From positions 65,502,148-65,566,147 of the forward strand of contig CM062296.1 of NCBI GenBank assembly GCA_031216915.1: a stretch of 64,000 nucleotides of DNA, written 5' to 3'. The position numbers and the translations under genes are program-made. This document shows, piece by piece, positions 10,262 through 20,939 of this stretch. The notes under the pieces were generated by a model. That model did not search any database. It was not told the origin of the DNA and was given only the letters and a program-made list of their open reading frames with translations. The DNA comes from Pictodentalium vernedei. Taxonomy: Eukaryota; Mollusca; Scaphopoda; Dentaliida; Dentaliidae. Each line of letters opens with the position of its first letter. Position 1 is the stretch's first letter.

Positions 10262-11015
10262 GTTAGGCTGGGCCCAGTACAGACGTACCCTGTGGTGCGG
10301 GTGTTCGGCTGGACCCAACACAGACATTTCTTTGTGGTGAGTTGTGCCGTACAAACTAATGCGGATGTTAGGCTGGACCCAATACAGACATTTCTTTATG
10401 GTGAACGGGTCTGAACAAACTAAAGCGGGCGTTAGGCTGGACCCAATACAGACAATTATTTATGGTGAATGGGTCTGGACAAACTAAAGCGGGTGTTAGG
10501 CTGGACCCAATATAGACATTCCTTTGTGGTGAGTGGGGCTGGACAAACTAATGCGTGTGTTAGGCTGAACCCAATACAGACATTTCTTTGTGGTGAGTGG
10601 TTTCGTACAAACTAATGCGGGTGTTAGGCTGGAGCCAATGCAGACATTTCTTTGTGGTGATTGGTTTCGTACAATCTAACGCGGGTGTTAGGATGAACCC
10701 AATGCAGACATTTTTTTTGTGGTGAGTGGTATCGCACAAACTAATGCGGGTGTTAGGAAGGACACAATTCAGACATTTATTTGTTGTGATTGGTTTCGTA
10801 AAAACTAACGCGGGTGTTAGGCTGAACCCAATACAGACACTTCTTTGTGGTGAGTGGTATCGCACACACTAATACGGGTGTTAGGCAGGATACAATTCAG
10901 ACATTTATTTGTGGTGAGTTGGTGGTGCCGTACACACTAATGCGGGTGTAAGGCAGGACACAATTCAGACATTGTTTTGTGATGAGTGGTGCCGTCCACA
11001 CCAATGCGGGTGTTT
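10262..11015. repeat. ~61 bp minisatellite, ~12 copies
   Basis: Repeats of GGGTGTTAGGCTGGACCCAA then TACAGACATTTCTTTGTGG, GTGAGTGG and ACAAACTAATGC with considerable substitution. The minus-strand frame at 10560-10865 is a reading of this array and shows a matching amino-acid periodicity, so it is not a gene. A run of G (10189-10200) lies just upstream. Confidence 0.9.
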
Positions 11016-11217
11016 TCCAAGTAAATGAGTCTGAAGTGTTGTTTACTATCTGCACTTAACAGATAGAAATACCGAATCGACATCGAGTTTTCTTCCCAAA
11101 ACCGAACCGAAAATGGATCTGAAAACTCAAAATCGCCAGGCTCTATATATGTGTTACAACCAGTGTACGTGTGCGATTTCATAGATGTAAAAAGAACGGA
11201 AAGCTAATTAGTTGATA

Positions 11218-11349
11218 AACGTCTCTTGTTAAGTTAGACATTGGGGATGTAACTGTGGAAAACCATTTGTTAACGCGCCCCAAAGGGGCGAGTCAACAAA
11301 TAGTTTCCCATAGTCAAATCACCGAATGTCTCACGAAACAAGAAACGTC
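11218..11349. repeat. Foldback repeat, arms ~60 bp
   Basis: AACGTCTCTTGTT ... GTTAGACATT ... CATTTGTTAACGCGCCCC returns in reverse complement as GGGGCGAGTCAACAAAT ... AATGTCTCACG AACAAGAAACGT. The loop is 2 nt (AA). Mismatches are scattered in the outer arms. Confidence 0.8.
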
Positions 11350-11930
11350 CATCTCCTCTGTAATTCATTTCATCGTTAGAAGTGAAAACAGTCTCCAAAT
11401 CCGTTTTATTTGAAGAAAAACAATACACATGTTATTTTAGATCTCTGTCTATTTGCTATGATCGTACTTAGAGAAAACAACTCCGGGTGTGCTCGATCTG
11501 TGATAGAAGAGGTTTAGCGCCGTTGCTCACGGTAGCGTGGATATGGACATGTTCTAATTGACCCGCTTCCGGCAATTAGAGCACGGTAAGAGTGAATTTA
11601 CCTGTACCTGAGATTAGAGCACGGAGCCGACCGGCTCTCGGCCAATCAATTTATGGGTTCAGAAAGAACAACGGGTTCGAATTTAACAAATGAATTACAA
11701 CATAATTAAACAAGGATCCGTAAGTTGGAAAAAAACGCAATAGTTTATATACGACATCAAACACTCACCACGAAAATGCCTGTCGGTAGGTATCTCAATT
11801 GTGTTTAGCCTACCTTCTCTTTGATCATTCTAAGGTGTGCTAGGCGATCAGTTGCTAAGCTTATTAAATCATTAAAACAAACAGAAATTAGGGTAACAAC
11901 TGAATAAAGTTCATCTGTGGTACTGTGTTC
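11350..11930. other. No gene recognised
   Basis: Short direct similarity around AATTAGAGCACGG (11574 and 11612) only. No coding or transposon signal. Confidence 0.4.
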
Positions 11931-12953
11931 TCAGTGTCACATTTTTAAGGAATAGTGCATGGCTTGTCGTTGACTACGCCCATATAGTGCCCGGTGAGGC
12001 AGTGTAGTTCCCGCCGCGAAGCACTATATGGGCGTAGTCAACGACAAGACATGCACTAATCCTTATATTATATCGAACACCCATCAAGAAAAACATCTGT
12101 CCGATTTGTTAATCTATTACCGAGGTTGCAGCCCTACCAAGCAGCGTTATATAGAAAAAAATACCATGTCATTTTTAAAAAACATTACCTTCTTCCAAAA
12201 CACGGCTAACTTGGATTATTGATATGAGCAGAAGACAGATTTTGAGTTCGGTCGGCAAGGGTAAACAAAACATTTCCTCCAAACGGAACTGTGTATTCTA
12301 GAATCGCGCAACGCGCGAATGAAAACTAAAATTTTCGAAATTTGACAACGCAGTTTAATAATTTCAACACATTTGTCACACATATACATTGCCGAATGGG
12401 TCAGCACGAGATACAAACTCCGAAGATTCAATTGAATTCCATTATTTATTCGTTTACTGCCCAAAACATACAATTAAATATTATGAGCAGGAAACAAACG
12501 ATTTTTCATATCTGGACGCGTTCTCATGAAAGTTGGACCCAGGTATGGATCATTCTCTTCGAAACGAGATATGGATCATCTTCTCAAGGAATAAAATGAA
12601 CCCCTCGAAAAATGTGACTTCAACAATGGAAAAGCGATACATTTTTCTACAAAGATTTCTTTGCGGGTCGTTTTGTGGATGTTGTGCCTCTGTGAATCGA
12701 TTTTTAAATTTAGCCTGATCAGTTTTATTCGCCCAGTATGAAAAGAAAACTGATAGAGTAGTGTGCTAAAAATAGAAAACGTGTAGTGCCTGGGTGTAGT
12801 GCCTGGTCAGTTCTGTGGATGCAAACTACACGAAATAGGGTATCATCTTTCAGTCAATCGGAATGCAAGGAAGTCACGTGAGATATAATATTCTTCCTTA
12901 TTGACTCGTCAGATGGAAAAGTCAATAAAGGAGAAAATGTGTCAATGATAACA
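11931..12953. mobile_element. TIR-bounded non-autonomous element, ~1.0 kb
   Basis: The left end GTTCTCAGTGTCACATTTTT and the reverse complement of the right end GTTATCATTGACACATTTTC are related to each other and to the hairpin arms at 10043-10132. Just inside the left end is a strong hairpin (11946-12065). Small frames at 12216-12718 show no transposase motif. Target duplication is not clear, so the outer limits are approximate. Confidence 0.5.
11946..12065. repeat. Near-perfect hairpin, arms ~46 bp
   Basis: TAAGGAATAGTGCATG ... TTGTCGTTGACTACGCCC ... ATATAGTGC pairs with GCACTATAT ... GGGCGTAGTCAACGACAA ... CATGCACTAATCCTTA. The loop (about 29 nt) is GC-rich and not paired. Confidence 0.85.
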
Positions 12954-13013
12954 AGACGGATTCGCCCCTTTTCTGGAAAAACTACAATATTCTATGAATG
13001 TGTTTTGTCCATA

Positions 13014-13088
13014 CAGTTAAAAGTGGAAGTCCTGTCATGAAATGCGCACAAATAGCATGATTTGCGCGTTAATCTACGCGTTATGCCC
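13014..13088. mobile_element. Truncated copy of the 4628-4941 MITE
   Basis: TA|CAGTTAAAAGTGGAAGTCCT and the following ~60 bp (GCGCACAAATA, GCGTTAATCTACGCGTTATG) match the reverse complement of the right end of the MITE at 4628-4941. The similarity stops exactly where the satellite begins (~13088), so the satellite array and this MITE share a junction. Confidence 0.75.
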
Positions 13089-16000
13089 TTTTTCGGAGCC
13101 TTATGGAACAAAAGTGGTGCATATTTTGGGGGGCCCGCAGAGCACCACTATACTTGCCAAGGCATCTTCTTTAGATTTGGATAATGCCAAGCAGATTTCC
13201 CCATTCACGAAAGAACAGCGAGAAAAAGTTACAATAGGCCATATAACAAAAACATTTCCCATCCTTTTTTGGGTCGCTTTGTCGCCCCAAAAGGGTGCAA
13301 AATTTAGGAGGCCCGCACAGAACCACTGTGGTCAGCAAGACACCTACTGTTTATTTCTGGAATACCGAGCTAATTGGCCCTTTCATTAAAAAGATTTCAC
13401 ACAAACCGATAATAGACGATAGAGCATAAAACTACAAAACCCTTTTTCGGAGCCTTATGGAACAAAAGTGGTGCATATTTTGGGGGTCCCGCAGAGCACC
13501 ACTATACTTGCCAAGGCATCTTCTATAGATTTGGAGTATACCAAGCAGGTTGCCCCATTCGCGAATGAACAGCGAGAAAAATTGATAATAGGCCATATAA
13601 CAAAAACATTTCCCCTCCTTTTTTGGGTCGCTTTGTGGACCCAAAAGGGTGCAAAATTTGGGGGTCCCGCACAGAACCACTGTGGTCAGCTAGACATCTA
13701 TTGTTTGTTTCTGGAACACCGAGTTAATTGGACCTTTCATTAACAAGATTTCACACAAACCGATAATAGACTATAAAGCATAAAACTACAGAACCCTTTT
13801 TGGGAGCCTTATGGAACAAAAGTGGCGCATATTTTGGGGGCCCGCAGAGCACCACTATGCTTGACATGGCAACTTCTATAAATTTGGAGAATACCAAGCA
13901 GATTGCCCCATTCGCTAACGAACAGCGAGAAAAACAGATATTAGCTCATATAACAAAAACACTTCCCTTCTTTTTTTTGTGTCGCTTTTTGGACCCAGAA
14001 GGGCGCAACATTTGGGGAGCACGCACAGAACCACTGTGGTTAGGAAGACACCTACTGTTTATTTCTGGAATACCGAGCTAATTGACCCTTTTTTAAACAA
14101 GCTTTCACACAAACCGATAATAGACTATAAAGCATAAAACTACAAATCCCTTTTTCGGAGCCTTATGGAACAAAAGTGTTGCATATTTTGGGGGGCCCGC
14201 AGAGCACCACTATACTTGCCAAGGCATCTTCTATAACTTTGGAGAATTCCAAACAGATTGCCTCATTCGCGAACGAACAGCGAGAAAAATTGATAATAAC
14301 CCATATAAGAAAAACATTTCCCTTCCTTTTTTGGGTCGTATTGTGGACCCAGAAGGGTGCAAAATTTGGGGGCCCGCACAGAACCACTGTGGTCAGCAAG
14401 ACACCTACTGTTTATTTCTGGAACACCGACCTAATTGGCCCTTTCATTAACAAGATTTCACACAAACCGATAATAGACGATAGGGCATAAAACTACAAAA
14501 CCCTTTTTCGGAGCCTTAAGGAACAAAAGTGGTGCATATTTTGGGTGGCACGCAGAACACCACTATACTTGCCAAGGCATCTTCGATAGATTTGGAGAAT
14601 ACCAAGCAGACTGCCCCATTCGCGAACGAACAGCGAGAAAAATTGATAATAGCCCATATGACAAAAACATTTCCCATCCTTTTTGGGTCGCTTTGTGGAC
14701 CCAGAAGTTGCAAAATTTGGGGGGCCCGCATACAACCACTGTGGTCAGCAAGACACTTACTGTTTGTTTCTGGAATACCGAGCTAATTGGCCCTTTCATT
14801 AACAAGATTTCACACAAACCGATAATAGACTATAGAGCATAAAACTACAAAACCCTTTTTCGTAGCCTTATGGAACAAAAGTGGTGCATATTTTGTTGGG
14901 CCCGCAGAGCACCACTATGCTTGCCTAGGCATCTTCTGTAGATTTGGAGTATACCAAGCAGATTGTCCCATTCGCGAACGAACAGCGCGAAAAATTGATA
15001 ATAGGCCATATAGCAAAAACATTTCCCATCCTTTTTGGGGTCGCTTTGTGGACCCAGAAGTGTGCAAAATTTGGGGGGCCCGCACTGAACCACTGTAGTC
15101 AGAAAAACACCTACTGTTTATTTCTGGAATACGGAGCTAATTGGACCTTTCATTAACAAGATTTCACACAAACCGATAATAGACTATAAAGCATAAAACT
15201 ACAGAACCCTTTTTGGGCGCCATATGGAACAAATGTGGTGCATATTTTGGGGGGGGGGGGGGGGGCGCAGAGCACCACTATGCGTGCCAAGGCATCTTCT
15301 ATAAATTTGGAGAATACCAAGCAGGTTGCCCCATTCTCGAAAGAACAGCGAACAAATTTGATAATAGCCCAAATAAGAAAAACATTTCCGTTCCTTTTTT
15401 GGGTCACTTTGGGGACCCAGAAGGGTGCAAAATTTGGGGGGCCCGTACAGAACCAATGTGGTTAGCAAGACACCTACTGTTTATTTCTGGAATACCGAGT
15501 TAATTGGCCCTTTCGTTAACAAGATTTCACACAAACCGATAATAGACTATAAAGCATAAAACTACATAACCCTTTTTGGGCGCCATATGGAACAAAAGTG
15601 GTGCATATTTTGGGGGGCCCGCAGAGCACCACTATGCTTGCCAAGGCATCTTCTATAAATTTGGAGAATACCAAGCAGGTTGCCCCATTCTCGAAAGAAC
15701 AGCGAACAAATTTGATAATAGCCCAAATAAGAAAAACATTTCCCTTCCTTTTCTGGGTCGCTTTGGGGACCCAGAAGGGTGCAAAATGTGGGAGGCCCGC
15801 ACAGAACCAATGCGGTCAGCAAGACACCTACTGTTTATTTCTGGAATACCGAGTTAATTGGCCCTTTCGTTAACAAGATTTCACACAAACCGATAATAGA
15901 CTGTAAAACATAAAACTACAGAACCCTTTTTGGGGGCCTTATGGAACAAAAGTGGTGCATATTTTGGGGGGCCCGCAGAGCACCAATATGCTTCCCGATG

Positions 16001-18800
16001 CATCTTCTGTAAATTTGGGAAATACCAAGCAGATTGCCCTTTTCACTAACGAACAGCGAGAAAAACTGATAAAAGCCAACATAACAAAAACATTTCCCTT
16101 CCTTTTTTGGGTCGCTTTGTGTGCCCAGAAGGGTGCAAAATTTGGGGGGCCCGCACAGAACCACTGCGGTTAGCAAGACACCTACTGTTTATTTCTGGAA
16201 TACCGAACTAATTGACCCTTTCATTAACAAGATTTCACACAAAACAAAAATAGACTATAAAGCATAAAACTACAAATCCCTTTTTCGGAGCCTTAAGGAA
16301 CAAAAGTGGTGCATATTTTGGGGGTCCCGCAGAGCACCACTATACTTGCCAAGGCATCTTCTATAGATTTGGAGAATACCAAGCAGATTGCCACATTCGC
16401 GAACGAACAGTGAGAAAAATTGATAATAGCCCATATAAGGAAAACATTTCCCATCCTTTTTTGGGTCGCTTTGTGGACCCAGAAGGGTGCAAAATTTGGG
16501 GGGCCCGCACAGAACCACTTTGGTCAGCAAGACACCTACTGTTTATTTCTGGAATACCGAGCTAATTGGCCCTTTCATTAACAGGATTTCACCCAAACCG
16601 ATAATAGACTATAGAGCATAAAACTACAAAACCCTTTTTCGGAGCCTTATGGAACAAAAGTGGTGCATATTTTGTTGGGCCCGCAGAGCACCACTATACT
16701 TGCCAAGGCATCTTCTTTAGATTTGGAGAATACCAAGCAGATTGCCCCATTCGCGAACGAACAGCGAGAAAAATTGATAATAGGCCATATAACAAAAACA
16801 TTTCCCATCCTTTTTTTGGTCGCTTTGTGGACCCAAACGGGTGCAAAATTTGGGGGGGGGGGGGGGGCGCACAGAACCACTGTTGTCAGCAAGACACCTA
16901 CTGTTTATTTCTGGAACACCGAGCTAATTGGACCTTTCATTAACAAGATTTCACACAAACCGATAATAGACTATAAAGCATAAAACTACGGAACACTTTT
17001 TGGGAGCCTTATTGACCAAAAGTGGTGCATATTTTTGGGGGACCCAGAACACCACTATGCTTCCCAAAGCATCTTCTATAAATTTGGAGAATACCAAGCA
17101 GATTGCTCCATTCGCTAACGAACAGCGAGAAAAACTGATAAAAGCCCACATAACAATAATATTTCCCTTTTTAGGTCGCGTTGTGGGCCCAGAAGGGTGC
17201 AAAATTTGGGGTCTCGCCCAGAACCACTGTGGTTAGCAAGGAACCTACTGTTTATTTCGGGAATACTGAGCCAATTGACGCCTTTCTCCAACATGATTTC
17301 ACCAAAACCGATAATAGCCTGTATATACCTTTTTGGGAGCATTATGAAACAAAAGGGTGCATAATTCGGGGGCCTGCAGAGCACCACTATGCTTCCCAAG
17401 GCGCCATCTACAAATTTGTAGAATACCAATCAGATTTCCCCTTCGCTAGCAAATGCAAGACAAACTGATAATAGCTCATAAAACAAAAACATTTCCCTTT
17501 GTTTCTTGGGATGCTTTGCCGACCTGGAAGGGTACACAATTTGGGCGGGGGCTGCACAGAACCACTGTGGTTAGCATGTGACCTACCGTATATTTCGGGA
17601 ATACTGAGCTAATTGACCCTTTCTCAAATAAGATTTCACACGAACCGAAAATAGTCTATAAAGCAAAAAAATGACAGAACCCTATTTGGGATCTTTATGG
17701 CAGAAAAGGGGGGCATATTTTGTGGGGCCCGCAGAGCACTACTATGCTTCCCAGGGCACCATATATAATTCTGGTGAATTCCAAACACATTGCCTCTTTC
17801 GCTAACAAGCACGAAAAACAGATAATAGCGCATATAACAAAAACATTTCCTTTCCTTTTTTGGGATGGTTTGTGGATCCAGAAGGGTGCATAATTTGGAA
17901 GGCCTCACAGACCCACTGTGGTTAGCAAGACACCGGCCGTTTATTTCGGGAATACTGAGCTAATTGACCCTTTCTCTAACAAGATTTCACACAATCCGAT
18001 AATGGACTGTACAGCGAAAAATGACAGAACCCTTTTTGGAGCCTTATGGCATAAAAGGGGTGCATATTTTGTGGGGCCAGCAGAGCAACACTATGCTTCC
18101 CAAGGCACCATCTGTAAATTTGGAAAATACCAAGCAGATTGCCTTTTCGCTAACAACCAGTGGTAAAAACCAATAATAGCCGATATAACAAACCCATTTA
18201 CCTTCCTTGTTTGGGGTGCTTTGTGGATCCAGAAGGGTGCAAAATTTGGTGTAGTTAGCAAGGCACCTACTTTTTATTTCGAGAATACCGTACTAACTGA
18301 CCCTTTCTCTACGATTTCACACAAACCGATAATAGACTGTAAAGCAAAAATTGACGGCACCCTTTTTGGGGAGCCTTGTGGCACAAAAAGGGGTGCATAT
18401 TTTGGGGGAGGGGAGGTCGTAAGCACCAATATGCTTCTCAAGGCACCATCTATAAATTTGGGGAATATGGAGAAGATTGTCCCTTTTTGTATACTTCAGT
18501 ACCATCTTGGGGAGCTTTGTGGGGGGAGGGGAGGGCGCACAGCACCACTTGGGTTAGCAAGACACCCTCTATTTATTTTGGGAATACCTTCCTCTAACAA
18601 GAAATCAGACAACCCTGATGATAGGTCTTATTGAAAAAAATGTTAGAAACCCTTTTAGGAGTCTCTTGGTACAAAATGGGTGCATATCTTTTCAGAAAGG
18701 CACCCACTGCTGCATTAGGGAATGCCAAGCCAATTAAACATTTCTCTAACAAGTAGTCAAAGAAACCGATTATAGCCCATTTAGCCAATTGTGTAAATAC
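13089..18800 (+). repeat. Satellite array 1: ~355 bp dimeric units, ~16 copies
   Basis: Units start near 13090, 13445, 13798, 14155, 14510, 14865, 15217, 15572, 15928, 16283, 16640, 16996, 17328, 17685, 18035 and 18365. Each unit holds two related halves of about 177 bp: half A contains GGTGCATATTTTGGGGGGCC and half B contains GGTGCAAAATTTGGGGGGCC, followed in both by related GAATACC...GATAATAG blocks. Units at 13-17 kb are highly similar; from ~17.3 kb they decay. The roughly 80-105 codon frames on both strands repeat with the unit and are not genes. G runs expanded to 16-20 nt occur at 15248-15266 and ~16852-16867. Confidence 0.95.
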
Positions 18801-18807
18801 CTTTTAA

Positions 18808-19050
18808 CCCTTTACCCAACGTAACGGCCAAAACCGGCCAGCGCTATTCTCAAAAATCGCCAATTAATTTTCATTATTTTTTCATTTTTTGTCTCAAAAA
18901 CATAGGTTATGACCCCTCGTTGGAACGAGCTCGACGAGCTCGTTCCAACGAGGGGTCATAACCTATGTTTTTGAGACAAAAAATGAAAAAATTTAGTTAT
19001 TCAAGAATTTTTTTTGCAAGTGTCGTCTGCTTTTCACGTTAGGTAAAGGG
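18808..19050. mobile_element. TTAA-flanked palindromic MITE, copy 1
   Basis: Bounded by TTAA on both sides (18804-18807 and 19051-19054), with ends CCCTTTACCCAACG and ...CGTTAGGTAAAGGG. The centre is a perfect palindrome built on CATAGGTTATGACCCCTCGT and GGAACGAGCTCG. TTAA targets with CCCTTT ends are typical of piggyBac-type elements. It inserted in the decayed end of satellite array 1. Confidence 0.85.
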
Positions 19051-19470
19051 TTAAAGTCATTGCGAGCTCTGTTACACCGAATGGGTGATTATTTTGTCGA
19101 GTCCGCAGAGCACCACTATGTTGAACTAGGCATTACTTATATATTGTCATACTATCAAACAATTGCGCCTTTCTCTAACAAGTAGTCAAAAAAATCGATA
19201 ATAGCCGAGCAGGAGAGTGTAGTAATTCCTTTTGGGGCATTGTGCCACTACAAGAGTGCACATTGTTTAGTAATCCACACGCCACAAATTTCGAGAACAA
19301 CGAACCGGTTACATTCTCATCGAACAAGCAGTTTAAAAAACTAATAATAACGCATACTGCAAGAAAATGCAAGAAAATGTAATTATTTGTTTGGTTGCGA
19401 TGTGGTCGGAAGAAGGTGCTTATTTTAAAGAACGGTGGTTGAAGGCAAGTGGACATCATAGATATAGCTG
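19051..19470 (+). repeat. Highly decayed satellite remnants
   Basis: Fragments such as GTCCGCAGAGCACCACTATG and CTCTAACAAGTAGTCAAA.AA..CGATAATAGCC show this is the eroded inner end of array 1. No gene. Confidence 0.65.
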
Positions 19471-19499
19471 TTCAGTACTCCTTAGTGCACAGCGCTACA

Positions 19500-19700
19500 G
19501 TGCCCCCACATCCTCTCTAAAACAAAGACATGGACAGAGTATATGGCAGAGTATCGAGTATATGACAGATCTTAGGGTCCTGTTTAAGGGGCTCGAGAAG
19601 ACGGAGGTCACAGTGAAACTCCCAACATGTCAGATAGGGCTTAGGACCATCAAGTTTCTCAGTCACAAGATTAGTGAAGGCAAGGTTGAGAGGATCCCCA
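19500..19700 (+). pseudogene. Gypsy RT C-terminal fragment, inverted
   Basis: On the plus strand the translation contains DLRVLFKGLEKTEVTVK, then CQIGLRTIKFLSHKI and GKVERIP. This is the region after the catalytic YxDD segment of Ty3/Gypsy reverse transcriptases (the K-C-x-x-G-x-x-x-I-x-F-L-G-H block). The catalytic segment itself is not recognisable. All other parts of this element lie on the minus strand, and the boundary with the minus-strand RT start is near 19693-19700, so an internal inversion or rearranged insertion is implied. Not functional. Confidence 0.7.
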
Positions 19701-19900
19701 ATGCGAGTCCCTAGGTCGTTCATGTTTCCCATGGGTTCATTTTCAAACTTTGCTATGTTGTTGAGTCGTCTAAAGTCAATACAAAACCATAAGCCATTGT
19801 CCGTCTTAATTAAAACAAGGGGAATTGGAATGTTCGATGACCCCCACCTCCAACATTCTCTCCACCTCCTCTCTCATTTTGGTCGGTGGGCAATCAGACG
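19700..19900 (-). pseudogene. Gypsy RT N-terminal fragment
   Basis: Reading the minus strand gives MLEVGVIEHSNIPLVLI, then NGLWFCIDFRRLNN and EPMGNMNDL. This matches the start of the Ty3/Gypsy RT domain (G-V-I-E-x-S-x-x-P ... F-C-x-D-x-R-x-L-N). It follows the integrase-type fragments, not precedes them, in the minus-strand direction. Everything downstream of the first RT block is lost to the inversion. Confidence 0.7.
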
Positions 19901-19984
19901 GTTACCTTCTGACCTTCCTCACACTTCCTCTGCATCGTTCGGCGGTCATAATGGTTTTTACGTAGACTCTCACGTGCCAGTGGC

Positions 19985-20424
19985 GTCTTTATGCCAGCTT
20001 GTTTCGGAGGTCCAACACATATTGGTATGTATTACGTACTGGAGATGTATCCTCCTCTGTCCAAATGTCATTGAGTACTTGCATTGTGCCTCTCACTGTT
20101 CGGTTGTAAAGTAGCTCGAATGGAGAGAACCATGTGCCCGCCTGGGGAACTTCCCTCGAGTCAAATAGAACTCTGGTAGATACCGATTCCTTGGGCCTCT
20201 CCTGACACATTTTTAAGCATCGCCTTTAGACTCTCATTGATCTTGTCGCACAGTCCATTGCTTTTGGGGTTATAGGGGATGGTGAATAGTTGTTTCACCG
20301 CAACCAAACGGCACACCTCTTCCATCATCCCAGAGGTGAATTGGGACCTCTGATCTGTCAGAATTTCCTTTGGGAAACCCAACCTGCTGAACATCTCGAG
20401 CAAGACTTCAGTCACGCACTCCAT
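19985..20424 (-). pseudogene. Gypsy integrase fragment, broken
   Basis: Two overlapping minus-strand frames carry the integrase core. The first (20424-20161) has LTDQRSQFTSGMMEEV and YNPKSNGLCDKIN; D and the following acidic position are 35 residues apart as in DD35E, but the expected glutamate is aspartate. The second (20210-19989) has VPQAGTWFSPFELLYNRTVR, the conserved region after the core. A frameshift separates them. The first catalytic Asp region is missing. The element cannot be active. Its family would be the integrase of a Gypsy element in the group with protease-integrase-RT order. Confidence 0.8.
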
Positions 20425-20605
20425 CTAAAATTTGGGAAGAGCAGAGATTGCTTCGCTGTTCGACCTATCATTCTGTTCTTCATACACCGGATATAGAACC
20501 TTACCCCTTGTAGCTATTGGCTCACTACTTTTGGCCAACTCCCAAACCTTCTCAAATGTGGAGTCCACCTTTTGTGCAAACATACGGTCTTCCACGTGGA
20601 CGTCT

Positions 20606-20885
20606 TCAGTTGTCTCCACAGATAGCTTTCCCCTCGCAGCTTGTGACTACCGCAGAAGCCTCCTCAGGTGAGTCACAGATGGGTGCCTCTATACACATGG
20701 CCTCCACTTCGCCAATGACGAATGGGGTGTCCACCCCCACCCTCGCAAGGGGGAACCTCCTCGCTATTCCATCTATGAGTACACACATGTGATCGTGTCC
20801 AAACAGTTGTTCGTCACAGAGGAGTGCCCGCTTGACAGCCACGCTACTACACCCCGTGTCTCACAACACACGGACTGCCATCACC
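20606..20885 (-). pseudogene. Gypsy aspartic protease fragment
   Basis: The minus strand reads DTGCSSVAVKRALLCDEQLF followed by VLIDGIARRFPLARVGVDT. The D-T-G motif is the aspartic protease active site, but a stop codon lies directly before it. Family role: cleavage of the Gag-Pol polyprotein. It lies between gag (upstream on the minus strand) and integrase, with no RT in between. Confidence 0.7.
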
Positions 20886-20939
20886 CCATAAAACCCAGAT
20901 ATACTGCAATCTCTCCCTTTTCCTGATCGGATGGGCACT

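Larger units (their letters stand above)
9345..11145. mobile_element. hAT-type element X with nested element and tandem array
   Basis: The left end TAGAGCTGGGTGTTTTT (interrupted by a nested insertion) and the reverse complement of the right end TAGAGCCTGGCGATTTT form TIRs of about 75% identity. The flanks TATATGTT (9337-9344) and TATATGTG (11146-11153) are an 8 bp target duplication with one mismatch, as expected for hAT transposition. There is no transposase. The interior holds a hairpin (10043-10132) and a tandem array (10262-11015). Another hAT element sits at the very left tip. Confidence 0.75.

Noticed and set aside
10560-10865. 101-codon minus frame with repeated peptide
   Set aside because: Reads through the ~61 bp tandem array; period matches the DNA repeat.
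13042-18634. Many 70-137 codon frames (for example MVHILGGPQSTTILAKASS types) on both strands
   Set aside because: They recur once per ~355 bp satellite unit, on both strands, with frameshifts between units. They are a property of the repeat, not a protein family.
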